Shown here piece after piece: positions 11,287 through 19,538 of a stretch of 64,000 nt of DNA. The DNA is from Thermosynechococcus vestitus BP-1 (GTDB lineage: Bacteria > Cyanobacteriota > Cyanobacteriia > Thermosynechococcales > Thermosynechococcaceae): positions 496,001 to 560,000 of the forward strand of contig NC_004113.1 of NCBI RefSeq assembly GCF_000011345.1. Direction: 5' to 3'. The translations under genes were made by a program, and so were the position numbers. Under the pieces are notes generated by a model that did no database searches, was not told the DNA's origin, and saw nothing but the letters and a program-made list of their open reading frames with translations. How positions within the stretch are numbered: position 1 is the stretch's first letter; each line of letters starts with the position of its first letter.

Positions 11287-11303
11287 GGTGATAGCACCGG
11301 GGA

Positions 11304-12023
11304 CTAGAAGAAAACGTGGCTCTCGGGCATCAAGCTCAACTCAAGGGGAACCGCATGGGGATCCGTCTCTAGGGTTGCGCGAATCAAACTGGCAACGGTG
11401 GCCGGCCGCAGGAGTTTCTGGCGATCAATTTTGAGGCTGACGGCATCCCAAAAGGGGGTATCCACACCGCCAAAGTAGAACAGACTAAAGCGGATGCCAT
11501 AGCGCTTGAGTTCTTCGGCCATACACTTGCTAAAGCCGACTACCCCAAATTTCGCAGCACAGTAGGCTGACCCCATTGCCATTGAATGTTTACCGAGAAT
11601 GCCGACAATGGTGCAGATGTGGCCCTGCTGCTGCTCTTTCATGAGTTCGGCAGCCTGTTGGGTGGTGTAAAAGCACCCCTTGAGGTTGAGGTCTAACATT
11701 TGATCGAGTTCAGCTGCAGTAATCTTTTGATAGGGCTTGAGGAGGCCAGCCCCCGCGGCGTTGATCAATACATCGAGTCGTCCCTGTTGACTGCGGATCC
11801 CTTGCATCAATTCGCTGACTTGCTCCGGTTGGGTGATGTCACAGGGCTGAATTTGTACCGTTACTGAGGCGGGAAGTTGCTCTGCTAAGGTCTGCAGGCG
11901 ATCGCGCGATCGCGCCGCTAAGACCAACGTGGCACCCGTTTCTTGGAGTTGTTCGACAACGGCTTGACCAATACCCCCTGTGGCACCCACCACTAACACC
12001 ACGCGATCGGCTAAGACACTCAT
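11304..12023 (-). CDS. Short-chain dehydrogenase/reductase
   Basis: A classical SDR of 239 residues. It has the cofactor loop GATGGIGQ at 13-20, the NAAGAG motif near 87, and the active-site tyrosine and lysine in SAYCAAKFG. The Arg-rich segment after the first strand (AARSRDRL) suggests NADP(H). The substrate cannot be told from sequence; several cyanobacterial SDRs of this size are annotated only by family. The gene is monocistronic and its promoter region borders the tnpB element. Confidence 0.85.
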   Translation of the reverse strand: MSVLADRVVLVVGATGGIGQAVVEQLQETGATLVLAARSRDRLQTLAEQLPASVTVQIQPCDITQPEQVSELMQGIRSQQGRLDVLINAAGAGLLKPYQKITAAELDQMLDLNLKGCFYTTQQAAELMKEQQQGHICTIVGILGKHSMAMGSAYCAAKFGVVGFSKCMAEELKRYGIRFSLFYFGGVDTPFWDAVSLKIDRQKLLRPATVASLIRATLETDPHAVPLELSLMPESHVFF

Positions 12024-12191
12024 TTTGTTACATTTCTTTATGTTTACCCTTTTATCCTAGCGTTTCTTGAATTCCCGAGAACCTGCCAATGGCTTAGGCG
12101 ATCAAATTTTAGAAAGACACGCCTTCGCTGTGCGTATTAGGATGGAGCCGTTAGGCTTCTCGCCTAGGTGTACGGAGTTGTCTTGACATCC

Positions 12192-12213
12192 TCCCCCCGC
12201 TAAAGCAGGGGGA
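12192..12213 (-). repeat. Right-end hairpin of the tnpB element
   Basis: The imperfect stem TCCCCC / GGGGGA, continued by GC / GC around a TAAA loop with one mismatch, lies at the 3' side of tnpB, 6 bases inside the proposed end. In TnpB systems this region is also the 3' part of the omega RNA scaffold; the guide would be the flanking bases just beyond 12183. Confidence 0.6.
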
Positions 12214-12222
12214 TTCCCAAAA

Positions 12223-13395
12223 TCACTTTTGAGACTTTCTGTTTCTTCGCAGTTGCCCTCCAGACGTATGTCTATCAGGTCTTACACCCGCTCCACAGAC
12301 TGTAACCGTGTGTCCCACGGCCAAAATATTCCCAGCGGCATTTATATCCCGATCATGGTGCGCCCCACACTTAGGACAGTCCCATTCTCGGACGCTCAAT
12401 GGCAACCGCTCAACAATGTGACCACACTGTCCACAGCGTTTAGAACTGGGAAACCATCGGTCAATCTTCACCAGTGTCCGACCATACCACTGGGCCTTGT
12501 ATTCCAATTGCCGTACCAGTTCACCCCATCCAGCATCACTGATGGATCGGGCAAGCTGACGGTTCTTGACCATATTCTTCACAGCCAACGACTCGATTAT
12601 GATCGTTTGGTTTTCACGTATCAATCGAGTCGTCAACTGGTGCAAATGGTCTTTTCTGGAATCAGAGATTTTCTGGTGAATCTTGGCAACTTTCAACCGC
12701 GCCTTATCCCAATTGCGAGAGCCTTTTTGTTTGCGACTCAAAGACCGCTGCGCCTTACGGAGTCGTTTGTAGTAGCGGTTAAAGTGCTTGGGGTTGGCAA
12801 TCTTTTCCCCTGTACTCAGGGTAATGAGACTGCTCATCCCTACGTCCAAACCAACCGACGGGTCGACGGGCTGCAGTGTCAAATCTCTGGGGTCATCAAA
12901 CCTCAGACTGATGTACCACTGTCCAGCAGGGTTAAGCCTGATGGTCACCGTGGATGGTTCAACACCATCTGGAAGCCGTCTCGACCAGAGAATATTCGGC
13001 GGTTCGTTGCACTTTGCCAAGAATACTTTTCCGTCTTTCCACCTAAAAGCAGACTTGGTGAATTCTGCGCTACCGCCATTGCGTTTCTTTTTGAAGTTGG
13101 GATATTTTGCCCGACCTGCAAAAAAGTTAGTGAAAGCAGATTGCAGATGTCTCAATGCCTGCTGCAAGGGAACACAGCTAACCTCATTCAAAAACTGAAG
13201 GTCATCTTGCTTCTTCCACTGAGTAAGCAAGGCAGAGGTTTGAACGTAGTCAAGTCTCTCTTTTCGTTCATACCAGGCTTCTGTTCTGGCTGCCAGTGCT
13301 CGGTTATAAACCAACCGAACACAGCCCAATGTTCTCCGAAGCAGGGATTCCTGCTCGGTCGTTGGGTAGAAGCGGTAACTGAAAGCCTTTTGCAT
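12223..13395 (-). CDS. tnpB: RNA-guided endonuclease TnpB
   Basis: A 390-residue TnpB, the transposon-encoded ancestor of Cas12. It has the N-terminal helix-turn-helix region (YRFYPTTEQESLLRRTLGCVR), the RuvC-like catalytic residues in GLDVGMSSL (Asp), IIIESLAVKNM (Glu) and HDRDINAAGNI (Asp), and the C-terminal zinc ribbon CGQCGH plus CPKCGA. All key residues are intact, so it may be active. Known TnpB proteins cut DNA guided by an RNA from the element's right end and keep the element in place. The gene fills most of the element, and the protein's final basic tail (RRNRKSQK) ends 10 bases from the right-end hairpin. Confidence 0.93.
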   Translation of the reverse strand: MQKAFSYRFYPTTEQESLLRRTLGCVRLVYNRALAARTEAWYERKERLDYVQTSALLTQWKKQDDLQFLNEVSCVPLQQALRHLQSAFTNFFAGRAKYPNFKKKRNGGSAEFTKSAFRWKDGKVFLAKCNEPPNILWSRRLPDGVEPSTVTIRLNPAGQWYISLRFDDPRDLTLQPVDPSVGLDVGMSSLITLSTGEKIANPKHFNRYYKRLRKAQRSLSRKQKGSRNWDKARLKVAKIHQKISDSRKDHLHQLTTRLIRENQTIIIESLAVKNMVKNRQLARSISDAGWGELVRQLEYKAQWYGRTLVKIDRWFPSSKRCGQCGHIVERLPLSVREWDCPKCGAHHDRDINAAGNILAVGHTVTVCGAGVRPDRHTSGGQLRRNRKSQK

Positions 13396-13469
13396 GCTTT
13401 AAATTATAGCGATTATTCTGTGAGTAACACAACTATACTTGGCAGTCACAGACTGCCGCTCCTATCCCT

Positions 13470-13488
13470 CCCCTCCCTAAAGGAGGGG
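13470..13488 (-). repeat. Left-end hairpin of the tnpB element
   Basis: CCCCTCC-CTAAA-GGAGGGG on the plus strand forms a perfect 7-bp stem. It lies 11 bases inside the proposed left end, the distance expected for IS200/IS605 transposase-binding hairpins. Confidence 0.65.
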
Positions 13489-13533
13489 GTCTCTCGGAGG
13501 TAAAGATGAGTGGCGATCGCTCATTTTAGGACG

Positions 13534-14601
13534 TTAGCGCCACCCCGCTCGATCCATAATCCGCAGCGCCTCGGCATTGTTGCGGCCAAAAACGGCTGCG
13601 TTGACGTTTTGCCCTCGAAAATTGCCAAATTGCTTTACAATCGGATGCACCGGTACGCCGGCGCGCACTGGATACTCAAAGTTGGCCATGGCAAACATTT
13701 CCTGCGCCTTGGGACTCACGAGGTATTCAAGAAAACGAATCGCTCCTTGCCGATTGGGGGCACCGGCTACGACGCCAGCACCAGAGATGTTGACATGGGC
13801 ACCGCGATCGCGCTGATTTGGAAAGAACAAGCCCACCTTTGCAGCAACTGCACGATCTTGTTCTTTATCGGAGGCGATCAACCGTGCTAGATAGTAGTGA
13901 TTTGCAATTGCCACACTGCCCACACCCTCGGCACAGGCACGAATTTGTGCTGTATCATTTCCCTCTGGTGGGCGGGCAAAGTTTTGTACGAGTCCCCGCG
14001 CCCACTGTTCCGTTTTCTGGGCACCATGAATGGCCAACAAGGATCCAGTGAGGGATTGATTATAGATATTGCTAGAACTGCGAGTGAGAATCTGGCGCCG
14101 CCACTTGGGATTGGCTAAGTCTTCATAGGTGGAGAGTTGGCTTGGATTGACCCTTGACTTGTTGTAAATCAGCACCCGCACCCGCCGTGAAAGTCCAAAC
14201 CAGTGGCCTTGGGGTTCCCGCAGGTTGGCCGGCACAACGCTGTTGAGAACTCTGGACTGAATAGGCTGCAAAATGCCTGCCTCCTGTGCCCGCCAGAGTC
14301 GGCCGGCATCCACCGTAATCAGGACATCGGCGGGGGTGCGACTCCCTTCACTGCGAATCCGCTCAATCAGAGCATCCGCTTCAGCCTCAATAATGTTGAC
14401 GCGAATCCCCGTCTGCTGCGTAAAAGTGTTGTAGAGGGCTTTATCTGTGTCGTAGTGCCGTGCCGAATAAACATTGATCACACCGCCTGAGGACTGTTGG
14501 GCATAGCTTGATTCAGCGTTTTGGTTCCAGAGGTGGTGGGTTACATAAGCTGTTGCTGCGGCGCCCATGCCCAGGAATACACGGCGACCTACTTTCTCCA
14601 T
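13534..14601 (-). CDS. futA: Ferric iron ABC transporter substrate-binding protein (FutA/IdiA family)
   Basis: A periplasmic Fe(III)-binding protein of 355 residues. The N-terminus has a twin-arginine-type signal ([16 protein letters not shown]), as in FutA2. The mature protein begins near [19 protein letters not shown], which carries the conserved His/Tyr ligands of the family, and contains [25 protein letters not shown] with a tyrosine pair, and [11 protein letters not shown]. Family members deliver iron to FutB/FutC or protect photosystem II; no permease or ATPase gene is adjacent. An inverted repeat sits in the promoter region (14624-14648). Confidence 0.92.
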   Translation of the reverse strand: MEKVGRRVFLGMGAAATAYVTHHLWNQNAESSYAQQSSGGVINVYSARHYDTDKALYNTFTQQTGIRVNIIEAEADALIERIRSEGSRTPADVLITVDAGRLWRAQEAGILQPIQSRVLNSVVPANLREPQGHWFGLSRRVRVLIYNKSRVNPSQLSTYEDLANPKWRRQILTRSSSNIYNQSLTGSLLAIHGAQKTEQWARGLVQNFARPPEGNDTAQIRACAEGVGSVAIANHYYLARLIASDKEQDRAVAAKVGLFFPNQRDRGAHVNISGAGVVAGAPNRQGAIRFLEYLVSPKAQEMFAMANFEYPVRAGVPVHPIVKQFGNFRGQNVNAAVFGRNNAEALRIMDRAGWR

Positions 14602-14623
14602 AGTTGAGAATCTCTCCTAAAAT

Positions 14624-14648
14624 TAATCCGAAGAATATTCTAGGATTA
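14624..14648. promoter_or_regulatory. Inverted repeat upstream of futA (candidate operator)
   Basis: TAATCC and GGATTA form a 6-base inverted repeat with a 13-base spacer that itself contains most of the palindrome AGAATATTCT (14632-14641). It lies 23-47 bases before the futA start. It does not match the usual Fur box closely; control by iron is expected for futA but not shown by this sequence. Confidence 0.3.
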
Positions 14649-14681
14649 GAGAGGTATTTTTGCAATTCTTTCGCAATAATT

Positions 14682-15014
14682 TTAGCTTTTGCCGTACCAC
14701 CACTGGCGATCGCTCGCAGGCAGCTCTACCCAATAGAGGGTTATGACCATCATGGTGTTTGTTTCAATGTGGCGTACCCAATAGCTGGGATGTCGCTTTG
14801 TAGCACTGTCGACGACAAGCCGCCGGCCAATGCGTCGCCAACTGGGTTCTTTGCTGCGCCAAGCAATGCGACAACAGGGCCACGGTAGCTGTTCCCGATC
14901 GAAAAGGCGACAACAGGGCCCCACTACCTCATAGCTAAAGGAATACCCTGGACTGTGAAAACGCGTGCCGGCAGGCCAAAGGGGTGAGCATTCTCTAGTT
15001 ATCGAGGAGGCCAT
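14682..15014 (-). CDS. Hypothetical protein, Trp/Cys/Arg-rich
   Basis: I do not recognise this 110-residue reading frame (ATG at 15014). It fills most of the 480-base space between futA and the next small gene. It looks partly protein-like: it has several tryptophans, three CC or PWPC motifs (VGPCCRLF, PWPCCRIAW) and an RRLVVDSATKRHPSYWVRHIETNTMMVITLYWV stretch read here in parts. There is no signal peptide or membrane helix. Codon use is poorer in GCG/CTG-type codons than its neighbours, so it may be a chance frame. Confidence 0.35.
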   Translation of the reverse strand: MASSITRECSPLWPAGTRFHSPGYSFSYEVVGPCCRLFDREQLPWPCCRIAWRSKEPSWRRIGRRLVVDSATKRHPSYWVRHIETNTMMVITLYWVELPASDRQWWYGKS

Positions 15015-15082
15015 CAAGGAAATACACCAGGGTGCAGACCAGGTCTCCAGTGTATCAGCAGATCAGGCATTGATCTTAGGGC

Positions 15083-15415
15083 TTAGGGTTCCTGGGCTGC
15101 AATCAAGAGTGCACAGCAGCTAAAGCCGATGACAAGTGGAAACAAAGACTGAAGCCAGCCACTCAAGCCCGTGGTGACTAGAGCGATCGCCAGTGCCCAC
15201 ATTTGTAGGCGTCGTTGCTGCGGCGAGAGGGCAACCGGCAGTTCAATGAGTTGCAACCCCTCAGTGGGCAAGGGTAGGGGCATCACTCCCCCCGGCGGAA
15301 ACGCCCAATACTGGTACTGCTCAATGAAGAGATCGGTCCAGCCATGTTCTTGGCACCAGGCCACTGCGGACTGATAGGAGTATTTGAGTAGCTGCAACGA
15401 AGGATGGCGATCCAT
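15083..15415 (-). CDS. Small membrane protein of unknown function
   Basis: A 110-residue protein with a soluble N-terminal half (LLKYSYQSAVAWCQEHGWTDLFIEQYQYWAFPP read in parts; W, Y and Q rich) and two predicted membrane helices near 69-86 and 88-105, the latter ending at the C-terminus. The arrangement resembles cyanobacterial conserved hypotheticals found next to housekeeping genes. It is read away from the pyruvate kinase gene. Function unknown. Confidence 0.65.
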   Translation of the reverse strand: MDRHPSLQLLKYSYQSAVAWCQEHGWTDLFIEQYQYWAFPPGGVMPLPLPTEGLQLIELPVALSPQQRRLQMWALAIALVTTGLSGWLQSLFPLVIGFSCCALLIAAQEP

Positions 15416-15806
15416 AGGGGCACTGGTAAGGGCAAGACAATCAACCTCTCTATTGAGAACATAACAGAACTGGGAAATCTCTTTAGAACGCTTGTAGTAA
15501 CTCTTAATCCTTTTGCTTGGGAGAAAATTAAGGTTTCCCGAATGAAGCCGGCGGATATACTGAAAGATAGATAGAGTTTTGTCAAGAAGGACTAGAGTTC
15601 ATAGACAAAGTTCATAGACAACGGATGGTTGCCGTCCATTGATGTAAAGAAATGTTTATTTGTGTTTTACGCTGAAGGGTATTGTTAAGCCATTCGTTCA
15701 TGGTTTTCAACGATGATTAAATTTCTCCCAAATGCCCATGAAATCTTGATTTGCCATGAATCTAACCTAAGCATCAAATCCCTTAAAAATTATCGAGGAG
15801 GCGGTC
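15416..15806. other. Intergenic region upstream of the pyruvate kinase gene
   Basis: This AT-richer stretch of 391 bases carries no convincing gene. It must hold the divergent promoters. It contains an exact 13-base tandem repeat (15596-15621) and, at its end, a strong ribosome site GAGGAGG 8 bases before the ATG at 15807. Confidence 0.6.
15596..15621. repeat. Exact 13-bp tandem repeat
   Basis: AGTTCATAGACAA is repeated exactly at 15596-15608 and 15609-15621. It lies about 190 bases before the pyruvate kinase start, near or upstream of the expected promoter. It could be a regulator site or a slippage duplication. Confidence 0.7.
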
Positions 15807-17327
15807 ATGTTGCTAGAGGCACCAACTGTACCCATTTCACCTGCTGCCTTGCTCCATAGCCTGTTAGAACTGCGGCAGGAAATTACTAAGGAGGGGGAAG
15901 CCCGTTTTCAAGAGTGGCAATTAAAAATTAAGCGATCCGAATTTATACCTAGTGCGCGTAATCTTGCCTACTATTTGGCCTTGCGCTGGCGGGATCTACG
16001 GGCAATGCAAATGGCCTTGATGCCTTGGGGGTTATCGTCCCTAGGACGGATTGAGTCACGGGTGCTCCCCAATTTGGATGCGGTGATCAATACCTTGGGC
16101 GCCCTTTGCCATACCCATGGGTCACTGCCGCCGCGCCCACCCCTGGATGCTTTTTTTGCGGGCGATCGCCAACTGCGCCGCCAAACGGAGGAACTCTTTG
16201 GCCCGATTCGTGGCAAACGCCATGTGCGGATTATGGTGACACTCCCCACGGAAGCCGCCACTGACCGGCAATGGAGTATTACGCTCCTGCGCAAGGGAAT
16301 GAACTGTGCCCGCGTCAACTGTGCCCACGATGACCCTGCGACTTGGGAAGCGATGATTGAGCATCTGCGCGCGGCAAGTCACATTACGGGTCAACCCTGC
16401 AAAATTCTCATGGACTTGGGGGGGCCGAAACCCCGCATTGCCGACATTTTTCCGGAAACGGTGCGCGTCCACAGCGGCGATCGCCTGCGACTGACAACGG
16501 AAATTTGCCCTGAGGGTGGCGAAATACCGCAATTCACCTGCTCCTTGCCAGAAATTGTGCCCCAATTAGAGGTGGGGCAGCGGGTTTGGATTGATGATGG
16601 CCGCACTGGCGGTCGCATTGTCAGCAAAGATGCCCAAGGGGTAGAACTCACGATTACCCACTGCAAGGAAGGGCAGCGGCTGAAGGTGGCCAAGGGCTTG
16701 AACTTCCCCGACAGTGATTTGCGCCTGTGCCCTTTGACTGCGAGCGATCGCGAGCATCTTGCCTTTGCTTGCCGCTATGCTGACATCATTGGCTACTCCT
16801 ATGTTCAGTCCGCTGAGGATATTGCCCTACTGCAACGGGAACTGGCGCATTGTTGTGGCGATTGCGCCGACCAGATGGGCATCATTGCCAAAATTGAGAC
16901 CCCGAAAGCGATTCGGGCACTGCCAGAAATGATCATCCAAGCGGCGGGTCGCCAACCCTTTGGTGTCATGATTGCCCGAGGCGATCTCGCTGTTGAAATT
17001 GGCTATCAACGCTTGGCGGAAATGCAGGAGGAAATCCTCTGGCTCTGTGAAGCTGCCCATGTCCCGGTGGTGTGGGCCACCCAAGTCCTTGAAAACTTAG
17101 TGAAAAAAGGCGTGCCCTCCCGTGCCGAAATCACCGATGCAGCCATGGCGGAGCGAGCAGAGTGTGTCATGCTCAACAAAGGCCCCTATGTAGGGTTAGC
17201 AGTGGATATTCTCGATGATGTCCTTGCCCGCATGGAAGCACACCAGCAGAAGAAAACGCCGCAACTACGGGCACTGCACTCATGGCACCCCGACAAGACC
17301 ATTGGGCGGCCATCAATCTGTGATTAA
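15807..17327 (+). CDS. Atypical pyruvate kinase-like protein, N-terminally extended, no C-terminal domain
   Basis: A 506-residue relative of pyruvate kinase. About 135 residues of unknown helical sequence come first, then the catalytic barrel: HVRIMVTL, MNCARVNCAHD, DLGGPKPRI (203-211), IDDGRTGG, the catalytic IIAKIET, metal-binding ARGDLAVEI, and WATQVLENLVKKG. The usual C-terminal allosteric domain is missing; the sequence stops about 50 residues after MLNKGP, which replaces the usual MLSGETA. Leu204, Lys208 and Ile211 match the residues known to mark K+-independent pyruvate kinases, and the K+-ligand Ser is Ala173. Catalytic Lys and metal ligands are kept, so activity is possible. The physiological reaction is uncertain. 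The 3' end overlaps the convergent adaptor gene by 4 bases. Confidence 0.8.
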   Translation: MLLEAPTVPISPAALLHSLLELRQEITKEGEARFQEWQLKIKRSEFIPSARNLAYYLALRWRDLRAMQMALMPWGLSSLGRIESRVLPNLDAVINTLGALCHTHGSLPPRPPLDAFFAGDRQLRRQTEELFGPIRGKRHVRIMVTLPTEAATDRQWSITLLRKGMNCARVNCAHDDPATWEAMIEHLRAASHITGQPCKILMDLGGPKPRIADIFPETVRVHSGDRLRLTTEICPEGGEIPQFTCSLPEIVPQLEVGQRVWIDDGRTGGRIVSKDAQGVELTITHCKEGQRLKVAKGLNFPDSDLRLCPLTASDREHLAFACRYADIIGYSYVQSAEDIALLQRELAHCCGDCADQMGIIAKIETPKAIRALPEMIIQAAGRQPFGVMIARGDLAVEIGYQRLAEMQEEILWLCEAAHVPVVWATQVLENLVKKGVPSRAEITDAAMAERAECVMLNKGPYVGLAVDILDDVLARMEAHQQKKTPQLRALHSWHPDKTIGRPSICD

Positions 17328-18577
17328 CCCTCAGAGAAAATGCTGGGGCGAATTTTATCCCCGTCCCGCAGGGGACGACTTGAACGGACAACATAGCGAT
17401 CGCCGGCCTTGAGGCCCCTGAGGATTTCCACTTGGCCCTGCCGCCATTCGCCAAGGGTGACCTGCTGCTCCCGCACGCGATCGCCAACAACCACAAAAAC
17501 GCTCCCCTGCCGTGAGGAGAGTTGCCCCTCCTCAAAGCCCCTCAGGGCAGATTGGGGAATCATCAAGCGCGGCGCCTTCGCTCCTTGGAAAGCCACCCGT
17601 GCCAGTAAACCACTGCCTAAGCGTTCATCGGCATTGTCAATCACCACTTCCACAGGAATCAGACGGGCAGCGGCAGCGGCCGGTGAAATTCGGGTAATCC
17701 GTCCTTCATAGGTGCGGTTGGGCACAGCATCAAACGTGACTATCGCCCCTTGGCCGGGCGCAAGTCTAGCCAATTCCCGTTCCGAGACTTCCACGACAAC
17801 CTTGAGTTGGCGAATATCCCCAAGGCGGAGCACTTCCCCCCCAGGTTGCAGTAGGTTGCCCACTTCCGTGAGTCGCTCTAGCACCACGCCATGGAGGGGC
17901 GATCGCAGGAGAGCTTGATTCAACCGTGCCCGCGCCTGCTGGACAAGGGCGGTTTGGGCTTGTACCCGACCCTGGGCAACGGCTACCCCCTGTTGAGCCG
18001 TCACTACCTCTGCTTCGCGGGAACGTAGTACCTGCCGTGCTGTTTGCGCCGTTGTGCGTGCCTGCTCTGCTGCCTGTGCTGAAACGGCACCATCCCGGAG
18101 CAGGGCTTCAAAGCGGCGGGCATTGCTTTCCGCCTGTTGGAGGGTGAGACGGGCTTCTTCCACAGCCGTACGGGCACGATTGACGGCGGCTTGGGCTTGG
18201 ATCACTTCGTTGCGGCGGGCGGCCAGTTCTGCCTCTGCTTCAAAGACAGCGTTTTTGAGGACAATGGGATCCACTGCCGCCAGCAGTTGCCCCGATTGCA
18301 CGCGATCGCCCACATCCACGCCTAATTGAATCACTTGACCTTCCACCTGCGATCGCAGCATCACCTCACGGTAGGGGCGAGTGGTGCCCGTGAGGGTTGT
18401 ATCGGCCTCTAACTGTGCCAAGCGTGCCACAGCCACATCCGCAGCAACCCCGTCACTTTCTGGGCGCGCAACCGCTGGCGATTCTAAGCGACCCATGGCC
18501 GGCTGGCACCCCCCCAACAGCACTGCGATCGCGATCGCCCCCAACCATTGTTGCTTCGCCATCATCTGTTTCATCAT
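17324..18577 (-). CDS. Efflux RND/HlyD-type periplasmic adaptor lipoprotein
   Basis: The 417-residue protein starts with a lipoprotein signal (AIAIAVLLGGCQPAMG, lipobox LGGC), then a barrel-sandwich hybrid domain, a coiled-coil hairpin of heptads (about residues 110-215, rich in A, Q, R and E), the second lipoyl half, a beta-barrel domain (ELARLAPGQGAIVTFDAVP) and a membrane-proximal domain. This is the MexA/AcrA plan: it links an inner-membrane RND pump to an outer-membrane channel. The pump gene is not in the window. An alternative start lies at Met6. Confidence 0.9.
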   Translation of the reverse strand: MMKQMMAKQQWLGAIAIAVLLGGCQPAMGRLESPAVARPESDGVAADVAVARLAQLEADTTLTGTTRPYREVMLRSQVEGQVIQLGVDVGDRVQSGQLLAAVDPIVLKNAVFEAEAELAARRNEVIQAQAAVNRARTAVEEARLTLQQAESNARRFEALLRDGAVSAQAAEQARTTAQTARQVLRSREAEVVTAQQGVAVAQGRVQAQTALVQQARARLNQALLRSPLHGVVLERLTEVGNLLQPGGEVLRLGDIRQLKVVVEVSERELARLAPGQGAIVTFDAVPNRTYEGRITRISPAAAAARLIPVEVVIDNADERLGSGLLARVAFQGAKAPRLMIPQSALRGFEEGQLSSRQGSVFVVVGDRVREQQVTLGEWRQGQVEILRGLKAGDRYVVRSSRPLRDGDKIRPSIFSEG

Positions 18578-18602
18578 CTTGCCAACTGCTGCCGATAGCC
18601 TA

Positions 18603-19538
18603 TCACACTGTCCCCAACTGCATCAGTAACACCTCCCAAACAAGGCGGGGTTGAACGTACTGCTGCAAATACTGACGGGCCCGCTCCAATTGCTGAAGCA
18701 CCAGGACACACCGAGGGAGGTCTCTTTTCTGCCAAATTTGCTGCTGCATTAGACTGAGGAGCCAGAGCTGCCGTTCGACATCGAGGGATTGGCTAATGTC
18801 CCGTGCCAATTCCAAAGCCGTTTGCAGAGGGAGGGGGGCGGTCAACTGTTCACCGAGGTGGCGAAACGCCTCAGGAATTTCTTGCCATGTTTGCCACGCC
18901 TGCAGAATGGCCCCCGGAGACCCTGCTCCCAAGTCCAGGAGGGCGGGAGTGACCTGATGCCAAAAGTCAGGGGGGGCCACCTGTCGCAGTACCTGTTCGA
19001 CCGCCTGACGACTCAGGGGATAGAAGGGAATTTTCTGACAGCGGGAAACAATTGTATTCAAGAGTGCCGACGGGCTAGGGGCAATCAGAATCAAGGTGGC
19101 ACGCCCCGGTTCTTCAAGGGTTTTCAGCAGGGCATTGGCGGCGGCTTCGTTCATGGTTTCAGCCTGGGTCAAGACCACCAGGGATCGCGGTGCACGCATC
19201 GGTGGTTGGCTGAGGTGACGGCTAAGCTGGCGAATTTGCTCTAGACGAATCTGGGGGGCACTGCGGGGAATTTCCTTGTCAGCTGCCAGCAGTTGGCGAC
19301 GGGTGTAGAGGGTTCCTTGGACACTGTAGGTGGGCTCCATCCAGAGGACGTCGGGGTGGTTGCTCAGATCCTTTGCCTCGTTGAGAATTGCTTGGAGAAA
19401 ACAGCGGGCAGTGAGGGCACGGCCGACCCCTTCGGGTCCAACAAAGAGATAGGCGGGGGCAATTTGCCGGCGATCGAGGGCATAGGTCAAGAGTTGAATG
19501 GCGGTTGGTTGACCAATGACGGGACGAAACCAATTCAT
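18603..19538 (-). CDS. holB: DNA polymerase III subunit delta prime
   Basis: The clamp-loader wrench subunit. The 311-residue protein has the AAA+ N-terminal region with VIGQPTAIQLLTYAL, a degenerate Walker A (GPEGVGR at 34-40, no GKT), LKTLEEP and the SRCQKI sensor region. The usual four-Cys zinc module between strands is absent. Loss of ATP binding is normal for delta prime. It starts inside the end of the upstream 907-residue gene (4-base ATGA overlap), so the two are translationally coupled. Confidence 0.9.
   Translation of the reverse strand: MNWFRPVIGQPTAIQLLTYALDRRQIAPAYLFVGPEGVGRALTARCFLQAILNEAKDLSNHPDVLWMEPTYSVQGTLYTRRQLLAADKEIPRSAPQIRLEQIRQLSRHLSQPPMRAPRSLVVLTQAETMNEAAANALLKTLEEPGRATLILIAPSPSALLNTIVSRCQKIPFYPLSRQAVEQVLRQVAPPDFWHQVTPALLDLGAGSPGAILQAWQTWQEIPEAFRHLGEQLTAPLPLQTALELARDISQSLDVERQLWLLSLMQQQIWQKRDLPRCVLVLQQLERARQYLQQYVQPRLVWEVLLMQLGTV

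Larger units (their letters stand above)
12183..13499 (-). mobile_element. IS200/IS605-family element carrying only tnpB
   Basis: The element is read on the minus strand. The left end begins after TTAC (plus-strand GTAA at 13500-13503) and has a perfect 7-bp hairpin with loop at 13470-13488. The right end has an imperfect hairpin at 12192-12213 and stops at TCAA (plus-strand TTGA, 12183-12186). TTAC and TCAA are the target and right-end cleavage tetranucleotides known from IS608, so these boundaries are well motivated. There is no tnpA, no target duplication and no terminal inverted repeat, as expected for this family; movement would need a TnpA elsewhere. Confidence 0.75.

Noticed and set aside
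12229-13503. A long plus-strand frame of 424 codons over the tnpB element
   Set aside because: It is the antisense of tnpB, whose RuvC and zinc motifs are certain.
15283-15585. A 100-codon minus-strand frame across the promoter side of the small membrane protein gene
   Set aside because: It overlaps the better gene at 15083-15415 in another frame and has no family-like sequence.
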